DNA of 64,000 bases from Chryseobacterium carnipullorum (GCF_900142785.1 NZ_FRCD01000007.1:1-64000); one strand, 5' to 3'. Shown: positions 1-8,333, numbered from the stretch's first letter. Notes: generated by a model not told the origin, from the sequence alone. Numbers and translations are program-made.

Positions 1-222
1 ATGTCCCGCAAAGGAAACTGCCTGGATAATGCGGTAATAGAAAACTTCTTTGGGACTTTAAAATCTGAAATGTTCTACACTAAGAAATTTAAAACAATTG
101 ATGAACTCAAAAAGGAAATAAAGGAATATATTAATTACTACAACAACGACAGGATAAGACTTAATCTAAAAGGAAAGAGTCCGGTACAGTACCGAACTCT
201 TTCATATAATAATATTGTTTAA
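1..222 (+). CDS. IS3-family transposase OrfB, C-terminal fragment
   Basis: This is the end of an IS3-type DDE transposase (rve integrase core). Visible hallmarks are SRKGNCLDNAVIENFFGTLK, which holds the last catalytic Glu of the DDE triad, then the helix with the YINYYNNDR motif and the closing KGKSPVQYR motif. Full OrfB proteins run to about 270-300 residues, so about three quarters lies before the window. The ATG at position 1 is an internal Met, not the true start. The enzyme cuts and joins IS ends. The gene appears intact where visible. Confidence 0.85.
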   Translation: MSRKGNCLDNAVIENFFGTLKSEMFYTKKFKTIDELKKEIKEYINYYNNDRIRLNLKGKSPVQYRTLSYNNIV

Positions 223-250
223 TTTTGTCTAAACTTTGGGGTGCAGTCTA
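1..250 (+). mobile_element. IS3-family insertion sequence, right-hand end only
   Basis: The window opens inside an insertion sequence of the IS3 type. What remains is the last part of the transposase gene and a short terminal segment ending near 246-252 (roughly ...TTTGGGGTGCAGTCTA). The far boundary is inferred from where the minus-strand hydrolase reading frame stops matching its family (IEDPV, then vector-like RLHPKV). The other end and any target duplication lie outside the window, so the exact end is uncertain by several bases. Confidence 0.75.
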
Positions 251-564
251 TTTTGAACCGGATCCTCAATTTTAAGTTTTCCTTTCTGCTTCAGTTGCAA
301 TACTGCCGTCGCAGTGAATGTTTTTGTAACAGAAGCAATGGGAAATTGAGACCGGGCATTTATTTTCTCTTGATTTTCTATATTGGAAAAACCATACTCT
401 TCAGAAAAGATTTCTTTTCCTGCCTGACAAACCACTACACTCCCATTAAACATATTATTTTTAGAAAGTGCTGAAAAGAAAGGACTCAATTCCTGTCCTG
501 AAACAGCAATGGTCAGGAAGGTTGTCATTAAGATTATAAGAGTTTTAGTCATGGTTATGTTCAA
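229..564 (-). pseudogene. serine hydrolase (beta-lactamase class C family), truncated by the IS
   Basis: The N-terminal part of an exported class C beta-lactamase-like serine hydrolase. It has a signal peptide (Met to about residue 23, ending VSGQ), the family N-terminal segment, and the catalytic SxxK box as SVTK (about residues 78-81). The frame follows the family through IEDPV (about residue 103), then runs into IS sequence and stops after eight more codons. The missing part would hold the YxN and HxG-type motifs, so no active enzyme can be made. It sits beside an intact relative at 687-2156, which may cover its role. Confidence 0.8.
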
Positions 565-597
565 TTGTATAGATAAGGTAATTTAAAAATCCGTGCT

Positions 598-643
598 ATT
601 ACATGACAATCATTGAACGCAGTGTATTACATGGTCATCAATG
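598..643. repeat. imperfect direct repeat, two 18-bp units
   Basis: ATTACATG-ACA-ATCATTG at 598-615 is repeated as ATTACATG-GTC-ATCAATG at 626-643 (14 of 18 positions, 28-bp period). It lies between the broken hydrolase and the 3' end of the intact one. It could be a regulator site or just A+T-rich chance; nothing else marks it. Confidence 0.3.
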
Positions 644-686
644 CTTGTCCGGAGAACAGAACTTATCCTCAACTGTTTTTTTTTTA

Positions 687-2156
687 TTATTTTTCTTTGC
701 AAATGAGTTCAATTCTGGTTTTCATTTGATCTCTTTTTAAGATCACCGCATTAGGTTTACCCTCTGTAAATTCAAATTCCAGGAGGTTGGGATAATCTAT
801 AATTTTAAATGATCCATCTTTCAGATAGAGTAATTCATTGTCATTTTTTCCTTTAAAATGTTCCAATAAATCAGACTGAACATACAGTCGGTTATTCTTT
901 TCTATTATTTTGGTGTCCATCTTTTGTCCATAAAGGAAATCATCATATGTTCCGATTAATTTTTCTTTTAAACTTAAAGGCATTTCCTGAATTTCCGGGT
1001 TATCAGATTTCTTCTCCCAGTTCATAAGGGTGATAATCTTTCTCAGGGTTTGGGTCATCACTGGAATACGGTTGGGTTTTTCTCCATTCGCAAGAAATGC
1101 AAAGCCATTCCCATCGGTCATCGTAGCGAAAACACTTCCCCCCACTCCTGTATTGGTACCATTACATGAAAACCAGTCATAGTTGTTATATCCGAAAGAC
1201 TTTTGCCATCCGTATCCCCATCCGCCAACAGCATTTTTCAACGCAGTGACTTCCGTTACTCTTTTTGCGACCCGATGAGAAATTACTTTATTGTTCTTAT
1301 TGCGGAGAGCATTTTGTATTTCAATAGAAAGTTTGGCTAAATCAGCAGGCGTAGACCACATTCCTGATGCTCCAACTTGGGGAGTGATAGGTAAACCTGT
1401 TCTGATCACTTTTCCATCTTTATCATGAACAAGAGCAACATTGGTGGGAAATCCCTTTTCATTGGGCTGTATCATGGTTGTGTTTTTCAATCCAAGAGGG
1501 AGAAATATATGTTCGGCAGCGAGTTCTGCAACAGATTGATTAAAGGTGTCTTCCAAAGCCATCTGGATTATGACATAACCTCCTCCGCTGTATTCCCAAC
1601 TGGTTCCCGGCGTAAACAGAAATTCAATTTCTTTATCGTATCTCGGTATTTGTCCCAGAAGACTTTGTTTGATGGTGGGAATGGTATCTCCCTCATAGTA
1701 GTCTGCAAATCCACTCTGACTTGTCCCGGCAGTGTGATTCAAAAATTGTCTCCAGGTGGGACTGCTATGTTCAGTAAATTTACTTTTGGGTAAATGCCAT
1801 CTTTTGAGTGATGAGTCTAGCGGATCGTCTAAATTGATTAATCCTTTCTCCTCAAGAATATGACAAAGAAGTGCAGTAATAGGTTTTGAAATTGATGCGG
1901 TAGAGAACGCGGTATTTTGATCAATTTTTTCAGCAGAATTTGCTGATTTTATACCAAATTGCTTGGAGTAGACCATTTTATAGTTTTCAAAAACGACCAG
2001 ACTAAATCCGGGAAGTTTATATTTTTCCAATTGCTGATCAATAAGTAAACTATCCGTAAGAAATGCGTAATCTTTTTTTTGCGACCATACTTTGCTGCTG
2101 GTCAGAGCGCTCAACATTACTCCTATAAAAACCAGTGAATACGTAAAATTTTTCAT
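687..2156 (-). CDS. serine hydrolase (beta-lactamase class C / penicillin-binding-like)
   Basis: An exported serine hydrolase of the class C beta-lactamase family (Pfam Beta-lactamase), which includes carboxypeptidases, esterases and peptidases. The N-terminus is a signal peptide ending near VWSQ (about residue 26). The catalytic SxxK is SISK (about residues 88-91) and the tyrosine motif is YSGGGY (about 190-195), with a further Gly-rich strand GVGGSV. About 110 residues beyond the catalytic domain form a typical extra C-terminal domain. The substrate cannot be told from sequence. No terminator hairpin is evident after the stop, only a T-rich tract. Confidence 0.8.
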   Translation of the reverse strand: MKNFTYSLVFIGVMLSALTSSKVWSQKKDYAFLTDSLLIDQQLEKYKLPGFSLVVFENYKMVYSKQFGIKSANSAEKIDQNTAFSTASISKPITALLCHILEEKGLINLDDPLDSSLKRWHLPKSKFTEHSSPTWRQFLNHTAGTSQSGFADYYEGDTIPTIKQSLLGQIPRYDKEIEFLFTPGTSWEYSGGGYVIIQMALEDTFNQSVAELAAEHIFLPLGLKNTTMIQPNEKGFPTNVALVHDKDGKVIRTGLPITPQVGASGMWSTPADLAKLSIEIQNALRNKNNKVISHRVAKRVTEVTALKNAVGGWGYGWQKSFGYNNYDWFSCNGTNTGVGGSVFATMTDGNGFAFLANGEKPNRIPVMTQTLRKIITLMNWEKKSDNPEIQEMPLSLKEKLIGTYDDFLYGQKMDTKIIEKNNRLYVQSDLLEHFKGKNDNELLYLKDGSFKIIDYPNLLEFEFTEGKPNAVILKRDQMKTRIELICKEK

Positions 2157-2294
2157 TGTATCGTTTTTTATGTTAAAAAATTATTTCGATACAAATATGC
2201 AGGAGAAATTAAAGCGATGCGACCGAATACAGGAAGTCGGACACATGGGTTATAAAAAATGAGTATGAGTTTTTATAAAAAAGAGTTCGAATAC

Positions 2295-3434
2295 TTACAA
2301 AACACTGTTTGACAAGCTTTTGCGATAGTCGGTTGGAGTATAACCCGTATGCTTTTTAAAAGCAGTATTAAAAGAAGATTTTGAATTAAAACCAACTTCA
2401 TACAAGATTTCAAGAACAGTGACTTTAGTTTTTGCTGTATCTTTCAAAATATGCATCGCATTTTCTATTCTGTAGGTATTAATGAAATCGTAAAAGTGTT
2501 GTCCTAGCTGATGATTAATTAAAACAGATAATTCTCTGGCAGGAATTTCACTACCCTTTGAAAGATCCTGAATGGTCAGGGAAGGATTGAGGAAAGGCTT
2601 TTCCTCCTCCATATATTTTTTCAATTTTGTTAATTCTTCATTGACAACCGCTGGCTGATTCTCTTTTTGCTCTAAAATAATATCGGAAACCAGTTTCAAT
2701 TTTGAATCAATATTTCTGAACAGGCCGGGGTTATTTAATGCTTTGAACAGATACCAGCACACAATAAACAGCTGAAATACAAGGATTCCGATTTTTATCC
2801 ATTCAGAGATATAGGGATAATCTGAAAACTTAAAAATGTTTTTGAAAATAACAATCACATACAATACAGACAATACCACCGTAAACTGAAACAGCCAGTC
2901 ATAAGAATGAATGCTTTTCCCCGCATAATTTTCAAGATATAATTTTTTTGCTTTTCTCAACAACATCAAAACAGCAATAATATAAACAATGGTCTGAATA
3001 TGAAAAAGAATATGATTCGCCTGCAGTTCAATGCTGCTTTGACCATTAAGAATAAAGTCAATTTTTGAGTTGGTGTCTACCCAATAAAAACGCGGGAGTA
3101 ACACAACATTGGCAATTACAAAGGGAAGCAGATGTATGATGTATTTGGGTTTAAGCCTGAAATCGGAGTAACAAACGGACAATACATAGAGATAAAAAAC
3201 AGGAATTTGCAAAAAAGCCAGGGTATTTCTTAACATTCCAAGATTTGAAGGGCTCTCAGTGATTAAGCTAATTAAGGGTTCACTGGTATCTATGGCAGTA
3301 ATGATGAGAAAAAGAGCAAACAGGGCATTACTTACTCTATGCTTTGTTCTCACGGTTAACAAAAAGAATGCAAGAAAAAATGAAATGAACAGTGAGATAA
3401 CTGTTACTATAATTAATAAATTACTTTTATCCAT
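2295..3434 (-). CDS. AraC-family transcriptional regulator with N-terminal membrane domain
   Basis: The first about 235 residues are strongly hydrophobic and form about six or seven membrane segments. They are followed by a linker and a C-terminal AraC double helix-turn-helix (about 270-375), with the family end motif VGFNSKSSFNTAFKKHTGYTPTDYR. This layout is common in Flavobacteria and suggests a regulator sensing something in or across the membrane. It is transcribed in the same direction as the serine hydrolase (138 bp downstream), which is a plausible target. A TATATTTG box lies upstream on this strand (3511 to 3504). Confidence 0.85.
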   Translation of the reverse strand: MDKSNLLIIVTVISLFISFFLAFFLLTVRTKHRVSNALFALFLIITAIDTSEPLISLITESPSNLGMLRNTLAFLQIPVFYLYVLSVCYSDFRLKPKYIIHLLPFVIANVVLLPRFYWVDTNSKIDFILNGQSSIELQANHILFHIQTIVYIIAVLMLLRKAKKLYLENYAGKSIHSYDWLFQFTVVLSVLYVIVIFKNIFKFSDYPYISEWIKIGILVFQLFIVCWYLFKALNNPGLFRNIDSKLKLVSDIILEQKENQPAVVNEELTKLKKYMEEEKPFLNPSLTIQDLSKGSEIPARELSVLINHQLGQHFYDFINTYRIENAMHILKDTAKTKVTVLEILYEVGFNSKSSFNTAFKKHTGYTPTDYRKSLSNSVL

Positions 3435-3658
3435 TCTATATTCTTTTTTCTGTTGATTTCAAGTGGTAGGTCATATAGTTTTTTTATTCGATGCCGAACG
3501 GTACAAATATAGAAATTAGACGTGAGCTGTTTTCTCTTTTATCACAAAAAATCAGCGCATTATGTCAATACTACAAATCAGTGTAGTGCTCTATGTCCAT
3601 GATGATCGTTGTATTGTAAAATGATGAGTGACCTTTTTTACAATTGTCTGTCAAATAC

Positions 3659-3690
3659 TTGCGGCACATATTAAAGTTTTCTTACCTTTA
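3659..3690 (+). promoter_or_regulatory. putative promoter of the response-regulator gene
   Basis: TTG at 3659-3661 and TACCTTTA at 3683-3690 are separated by 21 bp. This fits the Bacteroidota sigma-A pattern TTG-N17-23-TAnnTTTG except for the last base. Transcription would start about 15 bp before the ATG at 3712. Confidence 0.5.
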
Positions 3691-3711
3691 TACTAGTTAT
3701 TAAAAAAACAT

Positions 3712-4068
3712 ATGAAGAAAAAAGTTGTCCTTATTCAGGATAATGAAGAAATCCTGGAAATAATGGATCAGGTATTGGAGGAAGAAGGATTTGATGTTAC
3801 GTCATCGTTAACCACCGAGCCTATAGAAAAAATAGACGAAATTGAACCTGATGTAGTGATTGTAGACGATCACATCAGAGGAGATAAGAAAGGTTCAAAA
3901 GTCATTGAAGAATTAAAGACCGATCCTCAAACGGAAGACGTTTCTGCCGTACTCACTTCTACCTCATTTGATTTACCTAAAAAAGCAAAAGAATGCAAGG
4001 CAGATGACTATATTGAGAAACCATTTGACATCGATCATATGATCAACGTAGTTAAAAATAATTCCTGA
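3712..4068 (+). CDS. stand-alone response regulator receiver protein
   Basis: The whole 118-residue protein is one CheY-like receiver domain with no output domain. Key residues fit the fold: acidic pocket D10 and E12, phosphoacceptor D52 in VVIVDD, a Ser/Thr at about 82, and K103 in the EKPFD motif. Such solo receivers work through protein contacts or as phosphate relays. No histidine kinase lies nearby, so the partner is elsewhere. The gene is monocistronic, with its own promoter and a strong terminator. Confidence 0.88.
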   Translation: MKKKVVLIQDNEEILEIMDQVLEEEGFDVTSSLTTEPIEKIDEIEPDVVIVDDHIRGDKKGSKVIEELKTDPQTEDVSAVLTSTSFDLPKKAKECKADDYIEKPFDIDHMINVVKNNS

Positions 4069-4086
4069 TCAATCTGTTAAAAAATG

Positions 4087-4124
4087 AAAAATGAAGAACA
4101 GCATTATTGTTGTTCTTCATTTTT
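4087..4124 (+). terminator. Rho-independent terminator after the receiver gene
   Basis: ATGAAGAACA (4091-4100) pairs with TGTTCTTCAT (4111-4120) around a 10-nt loop, extended by AAAA/TTTT on both sides, so it may work in both directions. Confidence 0.85.
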
Positions 4125-4221
4125 ATTTTGGTATTGAATTTTTTTTACCTTTTTGTGAATGCAGATCCTTTCTGATGTACAGAACAAACAAACCGCATCC
4201 TGCAAAAATCTGATCTGTCAA

Positions 4222-4758
4222 TTAGTTGGCAGCAGGATCAATAAGCTGAGTGGTAAGGTATAAAGATTTCAAAAGATTCTTGTTGTCAAAAAACAAATTG
4301 GTATAGTGTTTTCCTTTTTTAAAGGTGAGTTTTGAGCCACCGGGAAATTCGGTACCCTCGCCAAGTTTTTCTGTCTTCGCTCCGTATTTACTGAATTTTG
4401 CCTTGCTCTCCTGAAGTGTTGTTTTGTTCATGGCCAGACCAAAAGGCAACCCTTCAACGATTACAGATCTATTGTCTGCGATATCGAAAGACATCTCGTT
4501 AATGGTATTTTTGTTTCCCAGACTGCTATACAATTCCAAACCTGATGGGGTGATCCATTTGGCATATTTTTCATCATTGGCATCTTCATAAAAAACAGTT
4601 TTCGTTTTTAAGGCGCTTGACATTGTATCCGGAGTCTGCGGAAAAATAAATTCAGAATTTTTGTCCAGTAATGAATTTAAGTCTGCTGTTTTCTGTGAAA
4701 ATGCGGTCAGACTTACTAATTGAAAAAATACAGTGATGATGATTGTGAATGGTTTCAT
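4222..4758 (-). CDS. secreted protein of unknown function
   Basis: A 178-residue protein with a clear N-terminal signal peptide (hydrophobic core, cleavage near TAFSQ, about residue 22) and no lipobox Cys. The rest looks like a small soluble beta-rich periplasmic or secreted protein. I recognise no family. The phrase GLPFGLAMNKTTLQ resembles proteins with a BamE/SmpA-type helix start, but this is weak. No partner gene is evident: the neighbours are the receiver protein (convergent) and a decayed hydrolase. Confidence 0.6.
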   Translation of the reverse strand: MKPFTIIITVFFQLVSLTAFSQKTADLNSLLDKNSEFIFPQTPDTMSSALKTKTVFYEDANDEKYAKWITPSGLELYSSLGNKNTINEMSFDIADNRSVIVEGLPFGLAMNKTTLQESKAKFSKYGAKTEKLGEGTEFPGGSKLTFKKGKHYTNLFFDNKNLLKSLYLTTQLIDPAAN

Positions 4759-4887
4759 CTACATAAGAACTTGTTTTTAATTTTTTTAATTAATTTGGCG
4801 ACTAAAGATATTACATTTAATTAAATAGATAAAAACAGAGTGTAAAATACAGTAATTTACCCAATAAAAAGGAGCCTTATTTATTAA

Positions 4888-5255
4888 TTATTTTCCTTTT
4901 TGATGATCTTGAATTCCTTTACTCCATTGAATAGCAACATTAAACAGGTCCGGTGATTTAGATAAGCCTGTATTATGGCCTAATTCCGGAAACAAATGTT
5001 GGTTATAAGACTAACCTTATGCTTTAAGCTCATTCAGGCGTTTTATCGATACTCCTACCGGAATCTGTATACCTTTGCCACCAAAAAGCCAAAGTCCTGG
5101 AATCGATAATCCTGCCAGAGCATCAACGGGGATCTATAGCCGCAACTTGATATTTATCGGGACGTTACGCATATGCTTATGCCAAAAGTCTGCGTTTCCA
5201 TCCGGACAAATCTCAAAATTAAGCTATTGAAGGTTACCAAAGGACCGCTAAATAT
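4888..5255 (-). pseudogene. decayed alpha/beta hydrolase (C-terminal remnant)
   Basis: Read on the minus strand, this gap shows consecutive pieces of an alpha/beta-hydrolase C-terminus: FWHKHMRNVP, then VDALAGLSIPGLWLFGGKG, IQIPVGVSIKRLNELKA, and FPELGHNTGLSKSPDLF with the catalytic-His motif GHN. Between them are in-frame stops (after IKLRL, and two after LNELKA). The N-terminal half with the nucleophile elbow is missing. The frame ends at TAA 4888-4890. This is a dead gene that fills most of the 670-bp gap between the secreted protein and the DUF1826-like gene. Confidence 0.6.
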
Positions 5256-5430
5256 ATATGTATTTTTTAGTTGGATTTCAATTTTTTAGTACATTTTTTT
5301 AGGCTTAGATCTTTAGATTTTCTCAAACCAGATGTAATCTGGAATATAATATTTAAATGTCAGAATTATTTTCTCCCCTATTCCGTATTTTTGCAAAGAA
5401 TTCAGCAACTCAATTATTTTTTCCAAAAAC

Positions 5431-6129
5431 ATGAACAATACATTTTCTGACAACCAACAAATTGGAGTGGTCTCTTCTTTTTCTGAACTTGTCAACACCC
5501 ATTTCCAGGGAGCTATGAATGCGATTTGCTGGTACAGAAGTTTAGATGGAGATTTTAAAGAAATTGTATCTCAGCTTCAATTAAAAGAGAATGTTACGGA
5601 AGTTTCCATTGACGACCTTCTGGCTCTTCAATTATCTGAAAAGGGTGATCAGGCAAGACAAACTATCGTAAGGGATTTGCAAGTATTAACAGATTTAGGA
5701 GCATTGCCTTCACTCAATTTATTGAAGTGCTACGAACGGGACGAAGAGCTGGATTTCATTTCCACGGATGTCTATTCTTATCATGTAGACCGCTCCCCTG
5801 TGGGTACCAATACTTTTTTATGTACCTATCATGGTGCTGCCAGTGATATCATCCCCAATGATCAGGTCGAGCAAAAAATTCTGATTCCTGAAATCCGTGA
5901 AAAACTTAAAGAATTACATGACGGTCCGGAAGAGGAATTTGAAGACTTTTTGAAAGAGTATTTCTTTGATTTGCATTATCAGCCTAAGCCCAATGCAGAA
6001 CCTGTCAATTTAGGACAAGGACATCTCTGGCGACTGGCGGTAGATCATCCTACGCAAAAGGTCTTACCATGTGTTCACAAAGCACCTGTTGAAAACGATG
6101 GGGAGTATCGTCTGCTTTTGATTTGCTAA
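5431..6129 (+). CDS. DUF1826-like protein
   Basis: A 232-residue cytosolic protein without signal peptide or membrane segments. The stretch YSYHVDRSP...FLCTYHGAASDIIPNDQV, followed by a late VHKAP and a C-terminal RLLLIC strand, matches my memory of the DUF1826 family. The HVD and the later VH could be metal ligands of a double-stranded beta-helix (cupin/2OG-oxygenase-like) fold; this is inference. In Proteobacteria DUF1826 genes often lie near zinc-linked COG0523 GTPases, but none is present here. A TATTTTTG box at 5386-5393 is a possible -7 element; no clear -33 was found. Confidence 0.55.
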   Translation: MNNTFSDNQQIGVVSSFSELVNTHFQGAMNAICWYRSLDGDFKEIVSQLQLKENVTEVSIDDLLALQLSEKGDQARQTIVRDLQVLTDLGALPSLNLLKCYERDEELDFISTDVYSYHVDRSPVGTNTFLCTYHGAASDIIPNDQVEQKILIPEIREKLKELHDGPEEEFEDFLKEYFFDLHYQPKPNAEPVNLGQGHLWRLAVDHPTQKVLPCVHKAPVENDGEYRLLLIC

Positions 6130-6325
6130 ATAACAATGAATAAAAGGTAATTGCACCTTCCAGATCTACAGGCCATTACCAATCTCAAAATAGTCAATAC
6201 TAAGCATTAATTCTTTCTATATGGAATCCGGGTGTACAGCAAGTTTTCAACGAAAAATTAAACTATCCTGAAGAAAATATAATATTATTCCAAGTAAGAT
6301 TAAAGTTCAGTGGGGTCTTTTTTTT

Positions 6326-6343
6326 CTATTTCCCGATACAGTA
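6326..6343 (-). other. putative attachment-site copy (mnmE 3'-end-like repeat)
   Basis: CTATTTCCCGATACAGTA matches the last 18 bp of mnmE (20493-20510) at 14 of 18 positions and in the same orientation, including an identical CCGATACA core. On the minus strand it reads Tyr-Cys-Ile-Gly-Lys-stop, against Phe-Cys-Ile-Gly-Lys-stop at the end of MnmE. It would be the distal attachment site of an island inserted at the mnmE 3' end. It may be chance; no integrase is in the window. Confidence 0.5.
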
Positions 6344-6381
6344 TCTAAAGAAGTCTTTATTAATGGTGGTTTATGAAGATC

Positions 6382-6536
6382 GAGGTGTACAAAAGTGGTA
6401 CGCGATTAAGATGCTGCAACATCTTTTTTTTCTACTTTTCCGCACGAATCTCTTCACGTTAAGAACTTGTAAACCAATACTTTACAATATTTGAAGATAA
6501 ATTTAAAAGTACAGTTGTACTACTTTTGTACACCTC
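6382..6536. repeat. 20-bp inverted repeat pair beside the left junction
   Basis: GAGGTGTACAAAAGTgGTAC at 6382-6401 is the reverse complement of 6517-6536 at 19 of 20 positions, with 115 bp between the arms. The core TGTACACCTC occurs again at 6611-6620. Possible meanings are recombinase or excisionase arm sites near an att site, or the ends of a very small MITE-like element. No gene lies between the arms. Confidence 0.6.
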
Positions 6537-6685
6537 CAACCTTATAAGCCATTGAAAATTAAATAATTAACAATTCCCGACTGCATCGGTGATAATTGAT
6601 AGATTTCGCCTGTACACCTCAATTTTTACCTATTTTAAGGACGAAAATAATTTACAATTCTAACTGGTATAGCTCAAATTTTATA

Positions 6686-7915
6686 TTAATATGTTTTAAT
6701 CAATTTCGTTATTAATTCTCTGTTGGATTTACTAATTCCAAAATCTTTTGATAGACTTGACCATTTACTAAGTGCAGAACTAGTTTGCTCAATAACATTC
6801 TTTATGAATTCTTGTGATAGTTTAGCTTCCCTTCCTAATTTAGTCAGATGCTTGACCGTTATATTTCGTCCTTCTCCCACCATCATAGTGCTTTGTTCTC
6901 CACCTGGTCCGGATGAGAAAGTAAGGTCGTAAGCGGGTGATAATTTCCATTCTCCAAATTCATTCATCAAAAACGAAAAATTCTTAGCATGGTCGTCTCT
7001 ATTGTGTGCCATAACATTGAAAACTGCCAACCGAAACATTTTTTCTACTTCTCTAATATCTTTGGTTAAAACAGCTGTCAATGATAATAAATCTTCATAA
7101 TCAAGAGATGGAAACCTAAAATTACTGTGAACGAGTCCACTCACCGTATGCATATGGAGACGCTTATTTCCTTCTCTATCAAAACGCTTTACGGCAAAAT
7201 AGCCATTCCCTTTCTGTGAAGGAAACAAATGAACTTCAGGCATTTTAATTCCTGCATCTACAGCCATTAAAGCGTAAATGTATTCTATTGCGCCCGCATC
7301 TTTTCCATCTAATGAGTTTGGAAATTTCACCATCCAAGGTTCAAAATTATCGCTTAACAAATTCGCTCCGTAGGATATATTTTTTCTCTCTGCATCAATG
7401 CCAATCAATGCTTTTGGTCGTGCTCCAGCAGAGGATCCGTTCAAAGCCAAAAGTTCTGCAATCACTTCTTCCGAATTTCCTTGCAAAACATTTTCTGTTT
7501 GAGTAGCCAACACGTCCAAATCAATCATCTCATTACTACTATCTGGACTCTGATCTGGCTCATAAACTAACGCACCCATACCGTGCAACCCAACATACGC
7601 TAAACGACCAAGTGGTGAAATATCCGATGGAGAAATTCCTTCCGAGCGAACCATACGATCAAAGAGCAATCTTCCCCAACCGTCGGGCAAGCTATCATTG
7701 AAAACACCAGCCAAACCTTCGAAAGGGTCCCTTGGAAGCTCTATCACGCCTCTTTGCAAAGGAAGTATTATAGGTGAAATCTCTAAATTGCTTTGAAGAA
7801 ATTCTTCATCATATTCAAAATAGATGATGCCATTACTAATTGCCAAACGTCCAACGGGTTGAATTCCAGAACCGAAATCCAATCCTACTTTTATTTCTTT
7901 GATGGCTATTTTCAT
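6686..7915 (-). CDS. hipA: HipA-family toxin kinase
   Basis: A HipA-type serine/threonine kinase, the toxin half of a type II toxin-antitoxin pair. E. coli HipA phosphorylates glutamyl-tRNA synthetase; the target here is unknown. The 409-residue protein is full length: N-terminal subdomain, Gly-rich P-loop GSSAGARPK (160-168), VKF Lys (197), FAVKRFDR (240-247), catalytic loop NRDDHAKN (305-312) and the SPAYD metal Asp (330). It begins inside the stop of hipB (ATGA, 4-bp overlap), so the two are translationally coupled. No terminator is evident after it. Confidence 0.92.
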   Translation of the reverse strand: MKIAIKEIKVGLDFGSGIQPVGRLAISNGIIYFEYDEEFLQSNLEISPIILPLQRGVIELPRDPFEGLAGVFNDSLPDGWGRLLFDRMVRSEGISPSDISPLGRLAYVGLHGMGALVYEPDQSPDSSNEMIDLDVLATQTENVLQGNSEEVIAELLALNGSSAGARPKALIGIDAERKNISYGANLLSDNFEPWMVKFPNSLDGKDAGAIEYIYALMAVDAGIKMPEVHLFPSQKGNGYFAVKRFDREGNKRLHMHTVSGLVHSNFRFPSLDYEDLLSLTAVLTKDIREVEKMFRLAVFNVMAHNRDDHAKNFSFLMNEFGEWKLSPAYDLTFSSGPGGEQSTMMVGEGRNITVKHLTKLGREAKLSQEFIKNVIEQTSSALSKWSSLSKDFGISKSNRELITKLIKTY

Positions 7916-8217
7916 TTTCTGCTTCCTCGTTTTTTAATGGGTTTTTCCTCTGATTTTAGAACATCATCAATAGATTTAAAACTCTGTTCCCTCGGTTTTA
8001 AAATATCAATCATTTCTTCTAATCCACCAACAACTGAAAGCAATTTTAAAAATGAATCTAAAGAGATCAAGCCTTTTTGCTCAAATTTCCTGAGAGTTGG
8101 TAAAGGAACGCCTGATCTTTCTGCCAAACCTTCCTGTGTTAGATTCATTTGCAATCGTCTTTCACGGACATTATCGACCAGTTTTTTTTGAGCTTTAGAC
8201 AAGGATACAAATAACAT
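7912..8217 (-). CDS. hipB: HipB-type antitoxin, XRE-family DNA-binding protein
   Basis: A 101-residue protein with a Cro/C1-type helix-turn-helix (about residues 13-67; NLTQEGLAERSGVPLPTLRKFE is the core, shown here in part as LTQEGLAERSGVPLP). A basic tail ends KKRGSRK. It lies directly before hipA with a 4-bp overlap, as expected for an antitoxin that binds the kinase and represses the operon. A palindrome just upstream (8238-8255) is a candidate operator. Some database entries call this subgroup simply a helix-turn-helix regulator. Confidence 0.87.
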   Translation of the reverse strand: MLFVSLSKAQKKLVDNVRERRLQMNLTQEGLAERSGVPLPTLRKFEQKGLISLDSFLKLLSVVGGLEEMIDILKPREQSFKSIDDVLKSEEKPIKKRGSRK

Positions 8218-8237
8218 AATAGTAGTATTTATATTGA

Positions 8238-8255
8238 TTATTTAGCAATAAATAA
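8238..8255. promoter_or_regulatory. candidate HipB operator
   Basis: A perfect dyad TTATTTA-GCAA-TAAATAA centred about 30 bp upstream of the hipB start. Its position suits autorepression by HipB. The sequence is A+T-rich, so chance cannot be excluded. Confidence 0.45.
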
Positions 8256-8333
8256 CATCATTGTATTACAAATATACAGATTTTTTTAAAACTTATTTTT
8301 GCACTTATCGTACCGTCACCTTCTTCTTTTTCT

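Larger units (their letters stand above)
6130..6685. other. intergenic region at the left edge of the putative island
   Basis: About 555 bp with no convincing gene. It holds a degenerate copy of the mnmE 3' end (6326-6343), a 20-bp inverted repeat (6382-6401 and 6517-6536) and a third short copy of its core (6611-6620). A frame open from about 6210 to 6504 on the plus strand has no proper start and no recognisable motif, so I do not call it a gene. Confidence 0.6.

Noticed and set aside
5313..5498. Minus-strand 61-residue frame upstream of the DUF1826-like gene
   Set aside because: It overlaps the real gene start and its promoter box and has no supporting features.
6210..6504. Plus-strand frame open without an ATG in the island edge region
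   Set aside because: No start codon, no motif, and it runs through the att-like repeat and an inverted repeat; probably chance or a decayed gene I cannot name.
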